Source: Modestobacter italicus | GTDB taxonomy: Bacteria; Actinomycetota; Actinomycetes; Mycobacteriales; Geodermatophilaceae | DNA: 64,000 nt | Assembly: GCF_019799965.1 (NCBI RefSeq) | Contig: NZ_JABGCJ010000004.1 | Coordinates: 434,001 to 498,000, forward strand | Reading direction: 5' to 3' | In this document: positions 43,096-52,021 of the stretch, piece by piece | Position numbering within the stretch: position 1 is the first letter of the stretch | Layout: the number at the start of each line of letters is the position of its first letter | Translations under genes and position numbers: made by a program | The notes under the pieces: generated by a model | The model's input: only the letters and a program-made list of their open reading frames with translations | Told to the model about the DNA's origin: nothing | Databases searched by the model: none

Positions 43096-46000
43096 CGGCG
43101 CAGGCCGCGCAGGGTGCGGACGGCGACCAGCAGCTCGGCCAGCTCGTGCCGGTCGCCCCCGGCCAGCTCGGCCAGCTGGATGGCCGCCCGCTGCTGGGTG
43201 ACGTCCCAGGCGTCGACCCACCGCTCGACCAGCGCCGCGGCGTCCTCGGCCCGGCCGTCGGCCCGCAGGCCCAGCACGTCGGCGGTGAGCGTCGCCTGCT
43301 CGCTGGCCAGGTCGTCGCGGAGGCTCGCCCGGGCCATCGACGGCCAGCGGCGGTCCCGGGGCAGCCCGATCACCAGCTCACGCAGTGGCACCAGCCCCAG
43401 CCGCTCGGCCAGGCACTGGGACACCTCCGCGGCCAGCGCGATCGGCGCCCCGGTGTCCTCGGCGACGACCGCGAGGTCCAGCGCAGTGGGCAGCAGCGGC
43501 GCGGCGGCGACCTCGGCGGCGAGCTCCGGGGGCACCCCGGCCGCCCGCAGCCCGGCCGCCCGCTCGGCGTAGGCCTCGGCGTCCGCGCCCAGCAGCCAGC
43601 CCGGCAACCCCGCGCAGACCTCGGCCACGGGCGTGGCGAAGCGGTCGATGACGGCCGCCAGGGACGCCGCGGGTTCCGCGGTCAGCTCCGGCACCCGCAG
43701 CAGCCAGCGGGCGGCCCGCTCGGCCAGCCGGGTGGCCTCGGTGCGCAGTTGCACCTGGGTCGCGGCCGGCACCCGGTTGTCCAGCTCGCGGGGGGCGTCC
43801 CAGAGCCGGTCGACGCCGAACACCGCCCGGGCCACCGTGTGCGCCCGCACCACCGCCGACAGCGGCGCACCGGTCTCCTCGGCCAGCCGGAACAGGCCGG
43901 TCACCCCGGCGGTGTTGACCGTCCGGTTGCTCAGCGCGGTGGCCACGATCTCCCGGCGCAGCGGGTGGCTGGAGATCGCGGCCGGGAAGCGCCGGCGCAG
44001 CGGCTCCGGGAAGTACCCGGTCAGCAGCTCGTCCAGCGCGGGGTCGTCGGGCAGCCCGGAGTCCAGCACCGCGTCGCCGGCCTCGATCTTGGCGTAGGCG
44101 AGCAGCACGCTGAGCTCGGGGTTGGTCAGCGCCTGCCCGTCCCGCCGGCGCTCCACGATCGCCCGGTCGTCGGGCAGCGCCTCCACGGCCCGGTCCAGCC
44201 GCCCGGACCGCTCCAGGGCACGCAGGTAGCGCTGGTGGGCGTCGAGCAGGCCCCGCGCCGCCGCGGACTCCCCGGCCAGCGTGGCGTTCTGCGCGTAGTT
44301 GTCGCCCAGCACGTCGGCGGCGACCTCGTCGGCCATCTCCCCCAGCAGCCGGGCCCGGCCGGCGGCGTCCAGCCGGCCCTCGTCGACCACCCGGTTCAGC
44401 GCGATCTTGATGTTGACCTCGTGGTCGGAGGTGTCCACGCCGGCGGAGTTGTCGATCGCGTCGGTGTTCACCCGGCCACCGGCCAGCGCGTACTCGACCC
44501 GGCCGCGCTGGGTCAGGCCGAGGTTCCCGCCCTCGCCGACCACCCGCACGCGCAGCTGCCCGCCGTCGACCCGCACCGCGTCGTTGGCCTTGTCCCCGAC
44601 GTCCAGCGCGCTCTCCGACGCGGCCTTCACGTAGGTGCCGATCCCGCCGTTGAACAGCAGGTCGACCGGGGCCAGCAGCACGGCGCGCACCAGCTCGGCC
44701 GGGCTCAGCGCGTCCACGCCGGCGGCCAGGCCGAGGGCGGCCCGCATCGGCTCGGAGACCGGCACCGACTTCGCCGTCCGCGGCCAGACCCCGCCACCGG
44801 GGCTGATCAGCGACCGGTCGTAGTCGGCCCAGGAGGAGCGCGGCAGCGCGAACAGCCGGCGGCGCTCGGCGAAGGAGGCGGCGGCGTCCGGCGTGGGGTC
44901 GACGAAGACGTGCCGGTGGTCGAAGGCGGCCACCAGCCGCAGGTGCTCCGACAGCAGCATCCCGTTGCCGAAGACGTCGCCGGACATGTCGCCGATCCCG
45001 ACGACGGTGACCTCCTGGCTCTGCACGTCCACGCCGAGCTCCCGGAAGTGCCGGGTGACCGACTCCCAGGCGCCGCGGGCGGTGATGCCCATCGCCTTGT
45101 GGTCGTAGCCGACCGAGCCGCCGGAGGCGAAGGCGTCCCCGAGCCAGAAGCCGCGCTCGATCGCCACCGCGTTGGCCAGGTCGGAGAAGGTCGCCGTGCC
45201 CTTGTCCGCGGCGACGACGAGGTAGGTGTCGTCGCCGTCGTGCCGCACGACCCGCTCCGGGGGCACCACGGCGCCCTCGACCAGGTTGTCGGTGAGCGCC
45301 AGCAGCGCACCGATGAACAGCTCGTAGCAGGCCTTGCCCTCGGCGAGCACCTCGTCGCGGGAGGCCCCCTCCCCCGGCGCGCGCAGCACGACGAACCCGC
45401 CCTTGGCCCCGGTCGGCACGATCACCGTGTTCTTCACCGTCTGCGCCTTGACCAGGCCCAGCACCTCGGTGCGCAGGTCCTCCCGCCGGTCGCTCCAGCG
45501 CAGCCCCCCGCGGGCGACCGCGCCGAAACGCAGGTGCACGCCCATCACCCGGGGCGAGCTGACCCAGACCTCGCGCGCCGGGCGCGGCTCGGGCAGGTCG
45601 GGGACGGCGTGCGGGTCGAGCTTGAGCGCCAGCGGCGCGCCGCCGGTGAACACCCCGGCGGTGTAGGCCGTGGTGCGCAGCGTGGCCCGCACCGCCGCCA
45701 GCAGCGAGGTGAGCACCCGGTCGGCGTCCAGCGACTCCACCGACCCGATCGCCTCGGTCAGCGAGTCGACCAGCGCCATCGTCCGGGCCTCGCGACCGGC
45801 GGAGCGGTCGGGGTGGAAGCGGGTCTCGAACAGCGCGACCAGCCGGGCCACGATCCCCGGGTGCGCGGCCAGCGTCTCCTGCACGTAGCCCTCGCCGAAG
45901 GGCAGTCCGCCCTGGCGCAGCCACTGCACGTAGGCCCGCAGCACCGCGACCTGGCGCCAGGTGAGCCCGGCCAGCAGCACCAGGGAGTTCAGCGCGTCGT

Positions 46001-48125
46001 CCTCGGCCCGGCCGGCCCACACGGCGGTGATCGCGTCGGTGAACCGCTCGGGCAGGGTGCCGGCGAAGGGCACCTCCCCGGTCGGGGAGGCCAGGCCGAA
46101 GTCGTAGACCCAGGCCATCGGCGCGCCGATCCGGTCGATCTCGTAGGGCCGCTCGTCCAGGACGTCGACGCCCATGTGCTGCAGCACCGGGAGCACGTCG
46201 GACAGCAGCAGCCGCTCCCCCACCCGGTAGACGGTCAGCCGGCGCTCACCGTCGGGGCCCTCGTGCGCCCACAGCCGCAGGTCCATCCCGCCCGGGGCGA
46301 GCCGGTCCAGCCGGGCGAGGTCCTCCACCGCCACCTGGGCCGGGAAGTCCTCCTGGTAGGCCGCGGGGAAGGCGTCGGCGACCCGGGCCAGCAGCCGGGG
46401 CGCCTCGTCGCCGTGCCGCTCGGCGAGGGCGTCGGCCAGGTCGTCGGTCCAGCTGCGGGCGGCAGCGGCCAGCGCCGCCTCCAGCGCCGCGACGTCGACC
46501 TCGGGCAGCGTGGCGGCACCCCGGCGGCTCACCGGCATCCGGACGACGAAGTGCAGCCGGGTGAGCACCGACTCGCTGGACCGGACGGTGAACTCGACGG
46601 TCGTGCCGCCGAGGGTCTCCAGCAGCAGCCGCTGCATGGTCAGCCGCACCTGGGTCGTGTACCGGTCGCGGGGCAGGTAGACCAGCGCGGAGAAGAACCG
46701 GTCGAAGGGGTCGCGGCGCAGGAACAGCCGGGTCTGCCGGCGCTCGCGCAGGTGCAGCACGGCCAGCGCCACCGGCAGCAGCTCGTCCACGTCCACCTGC
46801 AGCAGCTCGTCCCGGGGGTAGGTCTCCAGGACGTCGAGCAGCTCCTTGCCCGAGTGGCTGTCGGCCGGCACCCCGGAGCGCGCCAGCACCGCCTCGGCGA
46901 TCCGCCGGACCAGCGGCACGTCCCGGACGCTGCTCGTGTAGGCCTCGTTCGGGAAGAGCCCGACCAGCAGGTGCTGGCGGCCCCGGCTGCCGGGCGTGTC
47001 ACTGGGCAGGTCGACGACCACGAGGTCCAGCCAGGCCGGGCGCTGCACGGTCGACCGCGCATCGCCCTTGGTCACCCGCACCCGGCGGGCGGCCACCGCG
47101 CCCGGGACGGCCAGCGCTGCCGGGGCGACCGAGGTGGCCCGGTCCGGGGAGCTGCGCAGCACCCCGAGCTCCGAGCCGGCCACCACCTCGGTGGCGGGCT
47201 CGGCGGCGTCGCCGACCAGCTCGACCGTGCGGGCCCCGAGGAACAGGAAGTTGCCCGACGCCAGCCAGCGCAGCAGCGCCGCGGCCTCGGCCGGGTCGTC
47301 GGCGGGGTGCCCGGCGGGGTCGCCCTCCGGCACCAGGCGCTCCAGGGCGTCGGCGACCTCGCGGGCGCGCTGGGCGAGGGCCCCGGCGTCCTCGTGGCTG
47401 CGGCGGACGTCGGCCAGCACCCGCTCGAGCCCGGCCAGCAGGTCGGCGACGGACTCCTCGTCGACGTGCCCGGAGAGGACGACGGCCATCCAGGACTCGG
47501 CCAGCGCGTCGGCGCCGCAGGCCGCGGCGTCGGAGCTGTCGCAGAACGCGATCAGCTCCCCCTCGGCGTCCCGCCGGACCACGACCACCGGGTGGACGAC
47601 GTGGTCCGGCGCCACGCCCTGGCGCACCACCTCGGCGGTGACCGAGTCGACCAGGAACGGCATGTCGTCGATCACGCAGCGGAGGACGGCGCGGCCGGTG
47701 GTGGTGCGGTGCACGTCCACGACCGGGCTGCCGGGCACCCGCCGGGCGGCCAGCCGGAGGTGCTGCAGCGCCAGCGCGGCCAGGTCGGCCGGGTCGTGGC
47801 CGATGACCTCGGCCGCCGGCTCACCGGCGTAGAAGCGGTGCATCAGCGCCGTCGTGTCGGCCGGCTGCACCCCGGCCGGCAGCGCCTGCTGCCCGCTCAG
47901 CTGCGCGCGGGCCACCCGGCCGGCCTCGTCCAGCAGCCGGCGCTTCTCGTCCTGCGCCGCCTCCAGCGAGGCCATGTCCACGGTCCCGGAGGTCAGGTCG
48001 AGCGTGTCGTGGTCCGGGGCGGCGGTGGTGCCGCCGCTGGTGCCGCCGCTGGTGCCATCGCCCCCGGGGCGGACCTCGGCGGCAGTGGACCGATCGGACG
48101 ACGAACCGTGACCAGCCATGCTCAC
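43086..48125 (-). CDS. gdh: NAD-specific glutamate dehydrogenase, large (GDH-180) type
   Basis: A 1679-residue enzyme oxidising glutamate to 2-oxoglutarate and ammonia; the length matches the ~180-kDa class of Streptomyces and Proteobacteria. The catalytic region (about 870-1200) has FGAVARGGLRWSDRREDL, KAQTVKNTVIVPTGAKGGF, VVGIGDMSGDVFGNGML and VGEGGNLGLTQRGRVEY followed by NTDAIDNSAGVDTSDHE. N-terminal ACT-like and central helical regions complete it. The first 45 residues are Ser/Gly/Thr-rich with a 12-nt codon repeat. GTG 48125 or ATG 48119. A membrane protein gene lies 49 bp upstream on the same strand. Confidence 0.95.
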   Translation of the reverse strand: MSMAGHGSSSDRSTAAEVRPGGDGTSGGTSGGTTAAPDHDTLDLTSGTVDMASLEAAQDEKRRLLDEAGRVARAQLSGQQALPAGVQPADTTALMHRFYAGEPAAEVIGHDPADLAALALQHLRLAARRVPGSPVVDVHRTTTGRAVLRCVIDDMPFLVDSVTAEVVRQGVAPDHVVHPVVVVRRDAEGELIAFCDSSDAAACGADALAESWMAVVLSGHVDEESVADLLAGLERVLADVRRSHEDAGALAQRAREVADALERLVPEGDPAGHPADDPAEAAALLRWLASGNFLFLGARTVELVGDAAEPATEVVAGSELGVLRSSPDRATSVAPAALAVPGAVAARRVRVTKGDARSTVQRPAWLDLVVVDLPSDTPGSRGRQHLLVGLFPNEAYTSSVRDVPLVRRIAEAVLARSGVPADSHSGKELLDVLETYPRDELLQVDVDELLPVALAVLHLRERRQTRLFLRRDPFDRFFSALVYLPRDRYTTQVRLTMQRLLLETLGGTTVEFTVRSSESVLTRLHFVVRMPVSRRGAATLPEVDVAALEAALAAAARSWTDDLADALAERHGDEAPRLLARVADAFPAAYQEDFPAQVAVEDLARLDRLAPGGMDLRLWAHEGPDGERRLTVYRVGERLLLSDVLPVLQHMGVDVLDERPYEIDRIGAPMAWVYDFGLASPTGEVPFAGTLPERFTDAITAVWAGRAEDDALNSLVLLAGLTWRQVAVLRAYVQWLRQGGLPFGEGYVQETLAAHPGIVARLVALFETRFHPDRSAGREARTMALVDSLTEAIGSVESLDADRVLTSLLAAVRATLRTTAYTAGVFTGGAPLALKLDPHAVPDLPEPRPAREVWVSSPRVMGVHLRFGAVARGGLRWSDRREDLRTEVLGLVKAQTVKNTVIVPTGAKGGFVVLRAPGEGASRDEVLAEGKACYELFIGALLALTDNLVEGAVVPPERVVRHDGDDTYLVVAADKGTATFSDLANAVAIERGFWLGDAFASGGSVGYDHKAMGITARGAWESVTRHFRELGVDVQSQEVTVVGIGDMSGDVFGNGMLLSEHLRLVAAFDHRHVFVDPTPDAAASFAERRRLFALPRSSWADYDRSLISPGGGVWPRTAKSVPVSEPMRAALGLAAGVDALSPAELVRAVLLAPVDLLFNGGIGTYVKAASESALDVGDKANDAVRVDGGQLRVRVVGEGGNLGLTQRGRVEYALAGGRVNTDAIDNSAGVDTSDHEVNIKIALNRVVDEGRLDAAGRARLLGEMADEVAADVLGDNYAQNATLAGESAAARGLLDAHQRYLRALERSGRLDRAVEALPDDRAIVERRRDGQALTNPELSVLLAYAKIEAGDAVLDSGLPDDPALDELLTGYFPEPLRRRFPAAISSHPLRREIVATALSNRTVNTAGVTGLFRLAEETGAPLSAVVRAHTVARAVFGVDRLWDAPRELDNRVPAATQVQLRTEATRLAERAARWLLRVPELTAEPAASLAAVIDRFATPVAEVCAGLPGWLLGADAEAYAERAAGLRAAGVPPELAAEVAAAPLLPTALDLAVVAEDTGAPIALAAEVSQCLAERLGLVPLRELVIGLPRDRRWPSMARASLRDDLASEQATLTADVLGLRADGRAEDAAALVERWVDAWDVTQQRAAIQLAELAGGDRHELAELLVAVRTLRGLRRRR

Positions 48126-48174
48126 CGACGCTAGTGGCCGGTCAGGTCCCCCGCACGCACATCCGCGGCCGGGC

Positions 48175-48591
48175 TCAGCCGGCGCGGACCTTCAGCGGCA
48201 GGACGAGCTCGGCGATCCAGCTGAACAGCGCGATCAGGAAGCCGCCGAAGACCGCCGCCAGGAACCCGTCGACGGTGAACCGGTCGGAGATCGCCGCGGT
48301 GAGGCCGAGCATCGCGGCGTTGATCACCAGCAGGAACAGGCCCAGGGTGAGGATCACGAAGGGCAGCGCGAGCAGCCGGACGATCGGCCCGACGATCGAG
48401 TTGACCAGCGCGAACAGCAGCGCCACCCACAGGTAGGTGCCGGTCTCGCCGAAGAACCCGGTGGGGTTGCCGATCACCTCGATGCCGTCGACCAGCCGGG
48501 TGACGGCGTAGATGATCGCCGCCAGCACGACGACGCGGACGGCGAACTTCCCGATCGTGGCCACGGCGGCACGGTAGCGCGCACTGATCAC
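48175..48591 (-). CDS. Four-helix membrane protein, phage-holin-4-like family (DUF360)
   Basis: A 138-residue protein with four membrane segments (about 15-33, 53-70, 76-97 and 108-130) and the family-like ALVNSIVGPIVRLLALPFVILTLGLFLLVINA stretch split over helices two and three. Despite the family name, these proteins are ordinary chromosomal membrane proteins in actinobacteria. GTG 48591 is the longest start; a GTG near residue 10 is possible. It may be cotranscribed with gdh 49 bp downstream. Function unknown. Confidence 0.8.
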   Translation of the reverse strand: MISARYRAAVATIGKFAVRVVVLAAIIYAVTRLVDGIEVIGNPTGFFGETGTYLWVALLFALVNSIVGPIVRLLALPFVILTLGLFLLVINAAMLGLTAAISDRFTVDGFLAAVFGGFLIALFSWIAELVLPLKVRAG

Positions 48592-48620
48592 CAGGAGCCG
48601 GCATGCGCTCGTCTAAGCGG

Positions 48621-48650
48621 CTCTCGCGTCTGGCCTAGACGGCCCGAGAG
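48621..48650. other. Hairpin in a 287-bp intergenic region
   Basis: CTCTCG/CGAGAG arms enclose a second CGTCT/AGACG stem. The region 48592-48878 separates the divergent genes at 48591 and 48879 and shows no other gene. Confidence 0.4.
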
Positions 48651-48878
48651 AACCCGACGACCGGAGGGCCGGGCCGGGCGAGACGTAGAGCACGCCATCC
48701 GGTTGGGAACAACCCGGTCGCTGCGGCGTTCATCCGGGTGCCGGTCCGGACAGACCCCCGGGCTCCACCCCTCGTCGCCTCGTGCGACCACTCGCCGAGA
48801 GGCGCCTGCCGGGCCGGTCATCGCGCGCCCCGTCGGGACTCGGCTCCCGGCGGGGCGCTGCGCTGTCAGACTGGCACC

Positions 48879-49616
48879 GTGGGGGGCGCACCACCGGGTG
48901 ACCCGGATCGGCGACGCCGACGCTCCGAGCGGCTGCGCCGACTGCCCCCGCGCACCGCGCGGCGCGCCCTGCTGCTGGTGGTCGTGCTGCTCGCCGGCTG
49001 CGCCGTGGCCCTGCTGGTCGACCTCCCGGACGTCGCCACCCTGCGCGACTGGCTCGCCGACGCCGGCCCGGCCGGCTGGGCCGTGCTGCTGACCGGCCTC
49101 GCCCTGGCCACCCTGGCCCCGGTGCCGCGGACCGCGCTGTCCCTGCTCGCCGGGGTGCTGGCCGGCTTCTGGGGCGGGCTCGCCCTGGCCGTCTCCAGCG
49201 GGGTGCTCGGCGCCGCCGCCGGCTTCACGCTGGCCCGCTGGCTCGGCCGGGAGACGGTCACCCGGCTGGCCGGGCCGCGACTGGCCCGGGCCGACGCCCA
49301 GCTCGCCGAACGGGGCTTCCTCGCCGTGCTGGTCGGCCGGCTCACCCCGGTGGTGCCGTTCACGCTGATCAGCTACGCCGGTGGCCTGTCGGGGATGCGA
49401 CTGCGCGACCACCTCGCCGGCACCGCGCTCGGCCTGGTGCCGGGCACCGTGCTGCACGTGACCCTCGGCGCCACCGTCGGGGGCGGCGAGCCCTCCTGGC
49501 TGCTCGGGCTCCTGCCGCTGGGCCTCGCCGCGCTGGTGCTGGCCGCACTGGCCCTCCGTCACCGGCGGGCCGGGGCGCCGCGGCGTGCGGTGACCCCCGC
49601 GGCCGAGCCCGACTGA
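48879..49616 (+). CDS. TVP38/TMEM64 (VTT/DedA-type) membrane protein
   Basis: A 245-residue membrane protein. After an Arg-rich cytoplasmic start, five to six membrane segments are visible; the VTT signature is seen in PRTALSLLAGVLAGFWGGLALAV (split across residues ~80-105), AAGFTLARWLGRE and VGRLTPVVPFTLISYAGGLSGM with the re-entrant loop prolines. The family is linked to lipid scrambling and envelope stress. GTG 48879 is chosen because upstream codons are nonhydrophobic and unconserved. A perfect SOS box starts 2 bp after the stop. Confidence 0.85.
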   Translation: MGGAPPGDPDRRRRRSERLRRLPPRTARRALLLVVVLLAGCAVALLVDLPDVATLRDWLADAGPAGWAVLLTGLALATLAPVPRTALSLLAGVLAGFWGGLALAVSSGVLGAAAGFTLARWLGRETVTRLAGPRLARADAQLAERGFLAVLVGRLTPVVPFTLISYAGGLSGMRLRDHLAGTALGLVPGTVLHVTLGATVGGGEPSWLLGLLPLGLAALVLAALALRHRRAGAPRRAVTPAAEPD

Positions 49617-49617
49617 T

Positions 49618-49633
49618 TCGAACGCCTGTTCGA
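49618..49633. promoter_or_regulatory. Perfect LexA (SOS) box
   Basis: TCGAACGCCTGTTCGA matches the actinobacterial SOS consensus TCGAAC-N4-GTTCGA at every position, with an extra T/A pair outside. The next plus-strand gene is the AAA+ ATPase, 184 bp downstream. TACGGT at 49643 could be the -10. Confidence 0.75.
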
Positions 49634-49698
49634 ACTCCGTGCTACGGTCGGTCCAGCGAAGGGAGCACGGCCCACGGGCGCCGCGTCGGCTCTGTCGC

Positions 49699-49740
49699 CG
49701 TCTCAGCCTGTCTAGCGCATGAGCTAGACAGGCTGAGACG
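49699..49740. other. Perfect 18-bp hairpin in the leader of the AAA+ ATPase
   Basis: CGTCTCAGCCTGTCTAGC (49699-49716) pairs exactly with 49723-49740 around a GCATGA loop. It is between the SOS box and the ATPase start, so it would be in the 5' leader if transcription starts at the SOS promoter. Alternatively it terminates the VTT gene transcript. Confidence 0.75.
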
Positions 49741-49817
49741 AGCATCGAGACCGCCGAGCATGCCGTCGTCTATACGTGTCTACCGCCAGGACAAGACGAC
49801 CCCATAGGCTGCTTGAC

Positions 49818-51008
49818 ATGGACCCCGTGCGGAACCCGTACGCCCCCGGCGCCGGCCAGCGCCCGCCCGAGCTGGCCGGCCGGGACACCGAGCTGTCGGC
49901 GTTCGACGTCGTCCTCGAGCGGATCGCCCGCGGCCGGCCGGAGCGCTCGCTGGTGCTCACCGGGCTGCGCGGCGTCGGCAAGACCGTGCTGCTCAACCAG
50001 CTGCGCTCGGCGGCGATCAGCCGGGGGTGGGGCACCGGGAAGATCGAGGCCCGCCCCGACCAGTCGCTGCGCCGCCCGCTGTCGGCCGCGCTGCACATGG
50101 CGCTGCGCGAGCTGCGCCACCCCGACCAGGAGTCCACCGACGCCGTCCTCGGGACCCTGAAGGCCTTCGCCCAGCGCCAGGCACCCGCCGACGCGAAGGT
50201 GCGCGACCGCTGGCAGCCGGGCATCGACGTCCCGGCCGCGACCGGCCGGGCCGACTCCGGGGACATGGAGATCGACCTGGTCGAGCTGCTGTCCGACGTC
50301 GCGGGGATCGCCGCCGACGTCGGCAAGGGCGTGGCGCTGTTCATCGACGAGATGCAGGACGTGCAGGCCGACGACGTCTCGGCCATCTGCGCCGCCTGCC
50401 ACGAGCTGTCCCAGCAGGGCTCCCCGCTGATCGTCGTCGGCGCCGGCCTCCCCCACCTGCCCGCCGTGCTCAGCGCCTCCAAGAGCTACTCCGAACGGCT
50501 CTTCCGCTACCTGCGGATCGACCGGCTCGACCGCGACGCCGCCGACCGGGCCCTGCTCGCCCCGGCCGAGCGGGAGGACGTCGCCTTCGACCCCGAGGCC
50601 CTCGACGCCCTCTACGCCGCCGCCGACGGCTACCCCTACTTCGTCCAGGCCTACGGCAAGGTCACCTGGGACGTCGCCGCCGCCTCCCCCATCACCGCCG
50701 CCGACGTCGCCATGGCCGCACCGGCCGCCGAGGCCGAGCTCGCGGTCGGCTTCTTCGGGTCGCGCTACGACCGGGCCACCCCCGCCGAGCGCGAGTACAT
50801 GCACGCGATGGCCGAGCTCGGCGGCCCGACCGGTGCCGCGGTCGGCACCTCCGACGTGGCGGTCTCGCTGGGCCGCAAGCCCGCCTCGCTCTCCCCCGCC
50901 CGCGACTCGCTGATCAAGAAGGGCCTGGTCTACTCCGCCGAGCGCGGGCAGATCGCCTTCACCGTGCCGCACTTCGGCCGGTACCTGCTCAGCCACGCCA
51001 CCGAATGA
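49818..51008 (+). CDS. AAA+ family ATP-binding protein (archaeal-type ATPase-like)
   Basis: A 396-residue P-loop ATPase. MDPVRNPYAPGAGQRPPELAGRD starts the protein; Walker A is TGLRGVGKT (49-56) and Walker B is LFIDEMQD (Asp-Glu 177-178), followed by a sensor-1-like IVVGAGLPHLP and the YPYFVQAYGK motif typical of this ORC1/Cdc6- and STAND-like group. The last ~90 residues form a winged-helix domain (SVALGRKPASLS-type SLGRKPASLSPARDSLIKKGLVY). ATG 49818 fits the family start. No partner gene adjoins it. The cellular role is unknown; the upstream SOS box suggests induction by DNA damage. Confidence 0.85.
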   Translation: MDPVRNPYAPGAGQRPPELAGRDTELSAFDVVLERIARGRPERSLVLTGLRGVGKTVLLNQLRSAAISRGWGTGKIEARPDQSLRRPLSAALHMALRELRHPDQESTDAVLGTLKAFAQRQAPADAKVRDRWQPGIDVPAATGRADSGDMEIDLVELLSDVAGIAADVGKGVALFIDEMQDVQADDVSAICAACHELSQQGSPLIVVGAGLPHLPAVLSASKSYSERLFRYLRIDRLDRDAADRALLAPAEREDVAFDPEALDALYAAADGYPYFVQAYGKVTWDVAAASPITAADVAMAAPAAEAELAVGFFGSRYDRATPAEREYMHAMAELGGPTGAAVGTSDVAVSLGRKPASLSPARDSLIKKGLVYSAERGQIAFTVPHFGRYLLSHATE

Positions 51009-51031
51009 GACCGCACCGCTGACCGGGGGAC

Positions 51032-51045
51032 GTTCCACGTGCAAC
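51032..51045. repeat. parS-like 14-mer GTTCCACGTGCAAC, copy 3
   Basis: Exact copy of the motif at 28810, in the gap between the AAA+ ATPase and the hydrolase gene. Confidence 0.45.
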
Positions 51046-51074
51046 GTCGGCGCCGGGACGGCAGGGTGGCCGGG

Positions 51075-52010
51075 GTGAGCACCCCTGCCGACGTCCGCTC
51101 CCCCGAGGAGATCACCGTCCCCGTCGAGGGCGGTGACCTGGCCGCGCTGTACTGGGCCGCCGACGCCCCCGGCGCCCCGCTGGTCGTCCTGGTGCACGGC
51201 ATCACCGGGAACGCCGCCGTCTGGGCCCCGGTGGCCGCCGCACTGGCCGGCGAGTGCGAGGTGGTCGCCCCCGACCTGCGCGGCCGGGCCGGCAGCGCCG
51301 ATCTCCCCTCCCCCTACGGCCTGTCGCAGCACGCGGCCGACCTGGCCACCCTGCTCGACCGGTTCGGCGCCGACGCCGCGGCCGGCGCGGACGCCACCGT
51401 GCTGGTCGGGCACTCGATGGGCGGCTTCGTGACCGCGCTGGCCACCAGCGGGGTCGCCCGGGAGCTGGTGCACGGCCTGGTGCTGGTCGACGGCGGGCTC
51501 CCCTTCGCCGTCCCGCCCGCCGCGGACACCGACGACATGCTGGCGGCCTTCCTCGGGTCGTCCCTGGCCCGGCTGGACGAGACCTTCCCCGACCTGGACG
51601 CCGTCCGGCGGTACTGGGCGCAGCACCCCGCGGTCGGCCCGTGGGCCGACCGCCCCGAGGTCGCCGGGTTCCTCGCCCGCGACCTGACCGGCACCGAGCC
51701 GGAGCTGCGCAGCGCCGTGGTGCACGAGGCCGTCCGGGTCGACGGCGCGGACATGCTGCGCAACCAGGCCGTGCTGGAGGCCACCACCGACCTGCCGGTG
51801 CCGGCCACCCTGCTGTGGGCCACCCGCGGGATGCAGGGCCAGGTCCCCGGCCTCTACGACGAGGTGCGACTGGCCGGCATGGGGCTGACCGGCGCGCACG
51901 TGTCCGCCCGCGAGGTGCCCGACACCGACCACTGGTCGATCCTCTGGTCCGGCCAGGGCGTCACCGCGATCACCGCCGCGGTGCGGGAGGCCGCGGCCCG
52001 GGACAGCTGA
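51075..52010 (+). CDS. Alpha/beta hydrolase
   Basis: A 311-residue cytoplasmic alpha/beta hydrolase. Seen: oxyanion strand VVLVHGITGNAAVW, DLRGRAGSADLP, nucleophile elbow LVGHSMGGFVTAL and a C-terminal DTDHWSILWS supplying the catalytic His; the acid is likely in the region around VDGG or ATRG. The substrate is unknown. GTG 51075 is chosen; GTG 51039 is in the CACGTG motif. Its stop codon lies in a palindrome shared with the convergent phosphatase gene. Confidence 0.85.
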   Translation: MSTPADVRSPEEITVPVEGGDLAALYWAADAPGAPLVVLVHGITGNAAVWAPVAAALAGECEVVAPDLRGRAGSADLPSPYGLSQHAADLATLLDRFGADAAAGADATVLVGHSMGGFVTALATSGVARELVHGLVLVDGGLPFAVPPAADTDDMLAAFLGSSLARLDETFPDLDAVRRYWAQHPAVGPWADRPEVAGFLARDLTGTEPELRSAVVHEAVRVDGADMLRNQAVLEATTDLPVPATLLWATRGMQGQVPGLYDEVRLAGMGLTGAHVSAREVPDTDHWSILWSGQGVTAITAAVREAAARDS

Positions 52011-52021
52011 CCGCGGTCAGC
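52006..52021. terminator. 16-bp palindrome over two convergent stop codons
   Basis: GCTGACCGCGGTCAGC is perfectly palindromic and holds the hydrolase stop (52008-52010) and the phosphatase stop (52017-52019). Confidence 0.5.

Noticed and set aside
43146-48134. 1662-codon open frame antisense to glutamate dehydrogenase, and similar long antisense frames (for example 3178-5631)
   Set aside because: Long antisense frames are a by-product of very high GC; composition is low-complexity and no motif is present.
48175-48591. Phage holin family name suggesting a prophage
   Set aside because: The family is widespread in chromosomes and there is no other phage gene or attachment site nearby.
49639-49722. 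27-codon Arg-rich frame ending in the hairpin loop before the AAA+ ATPase
   Set aside because: It could be a leader peptide, but there is no ribosome site and codon bias is not coding-like.
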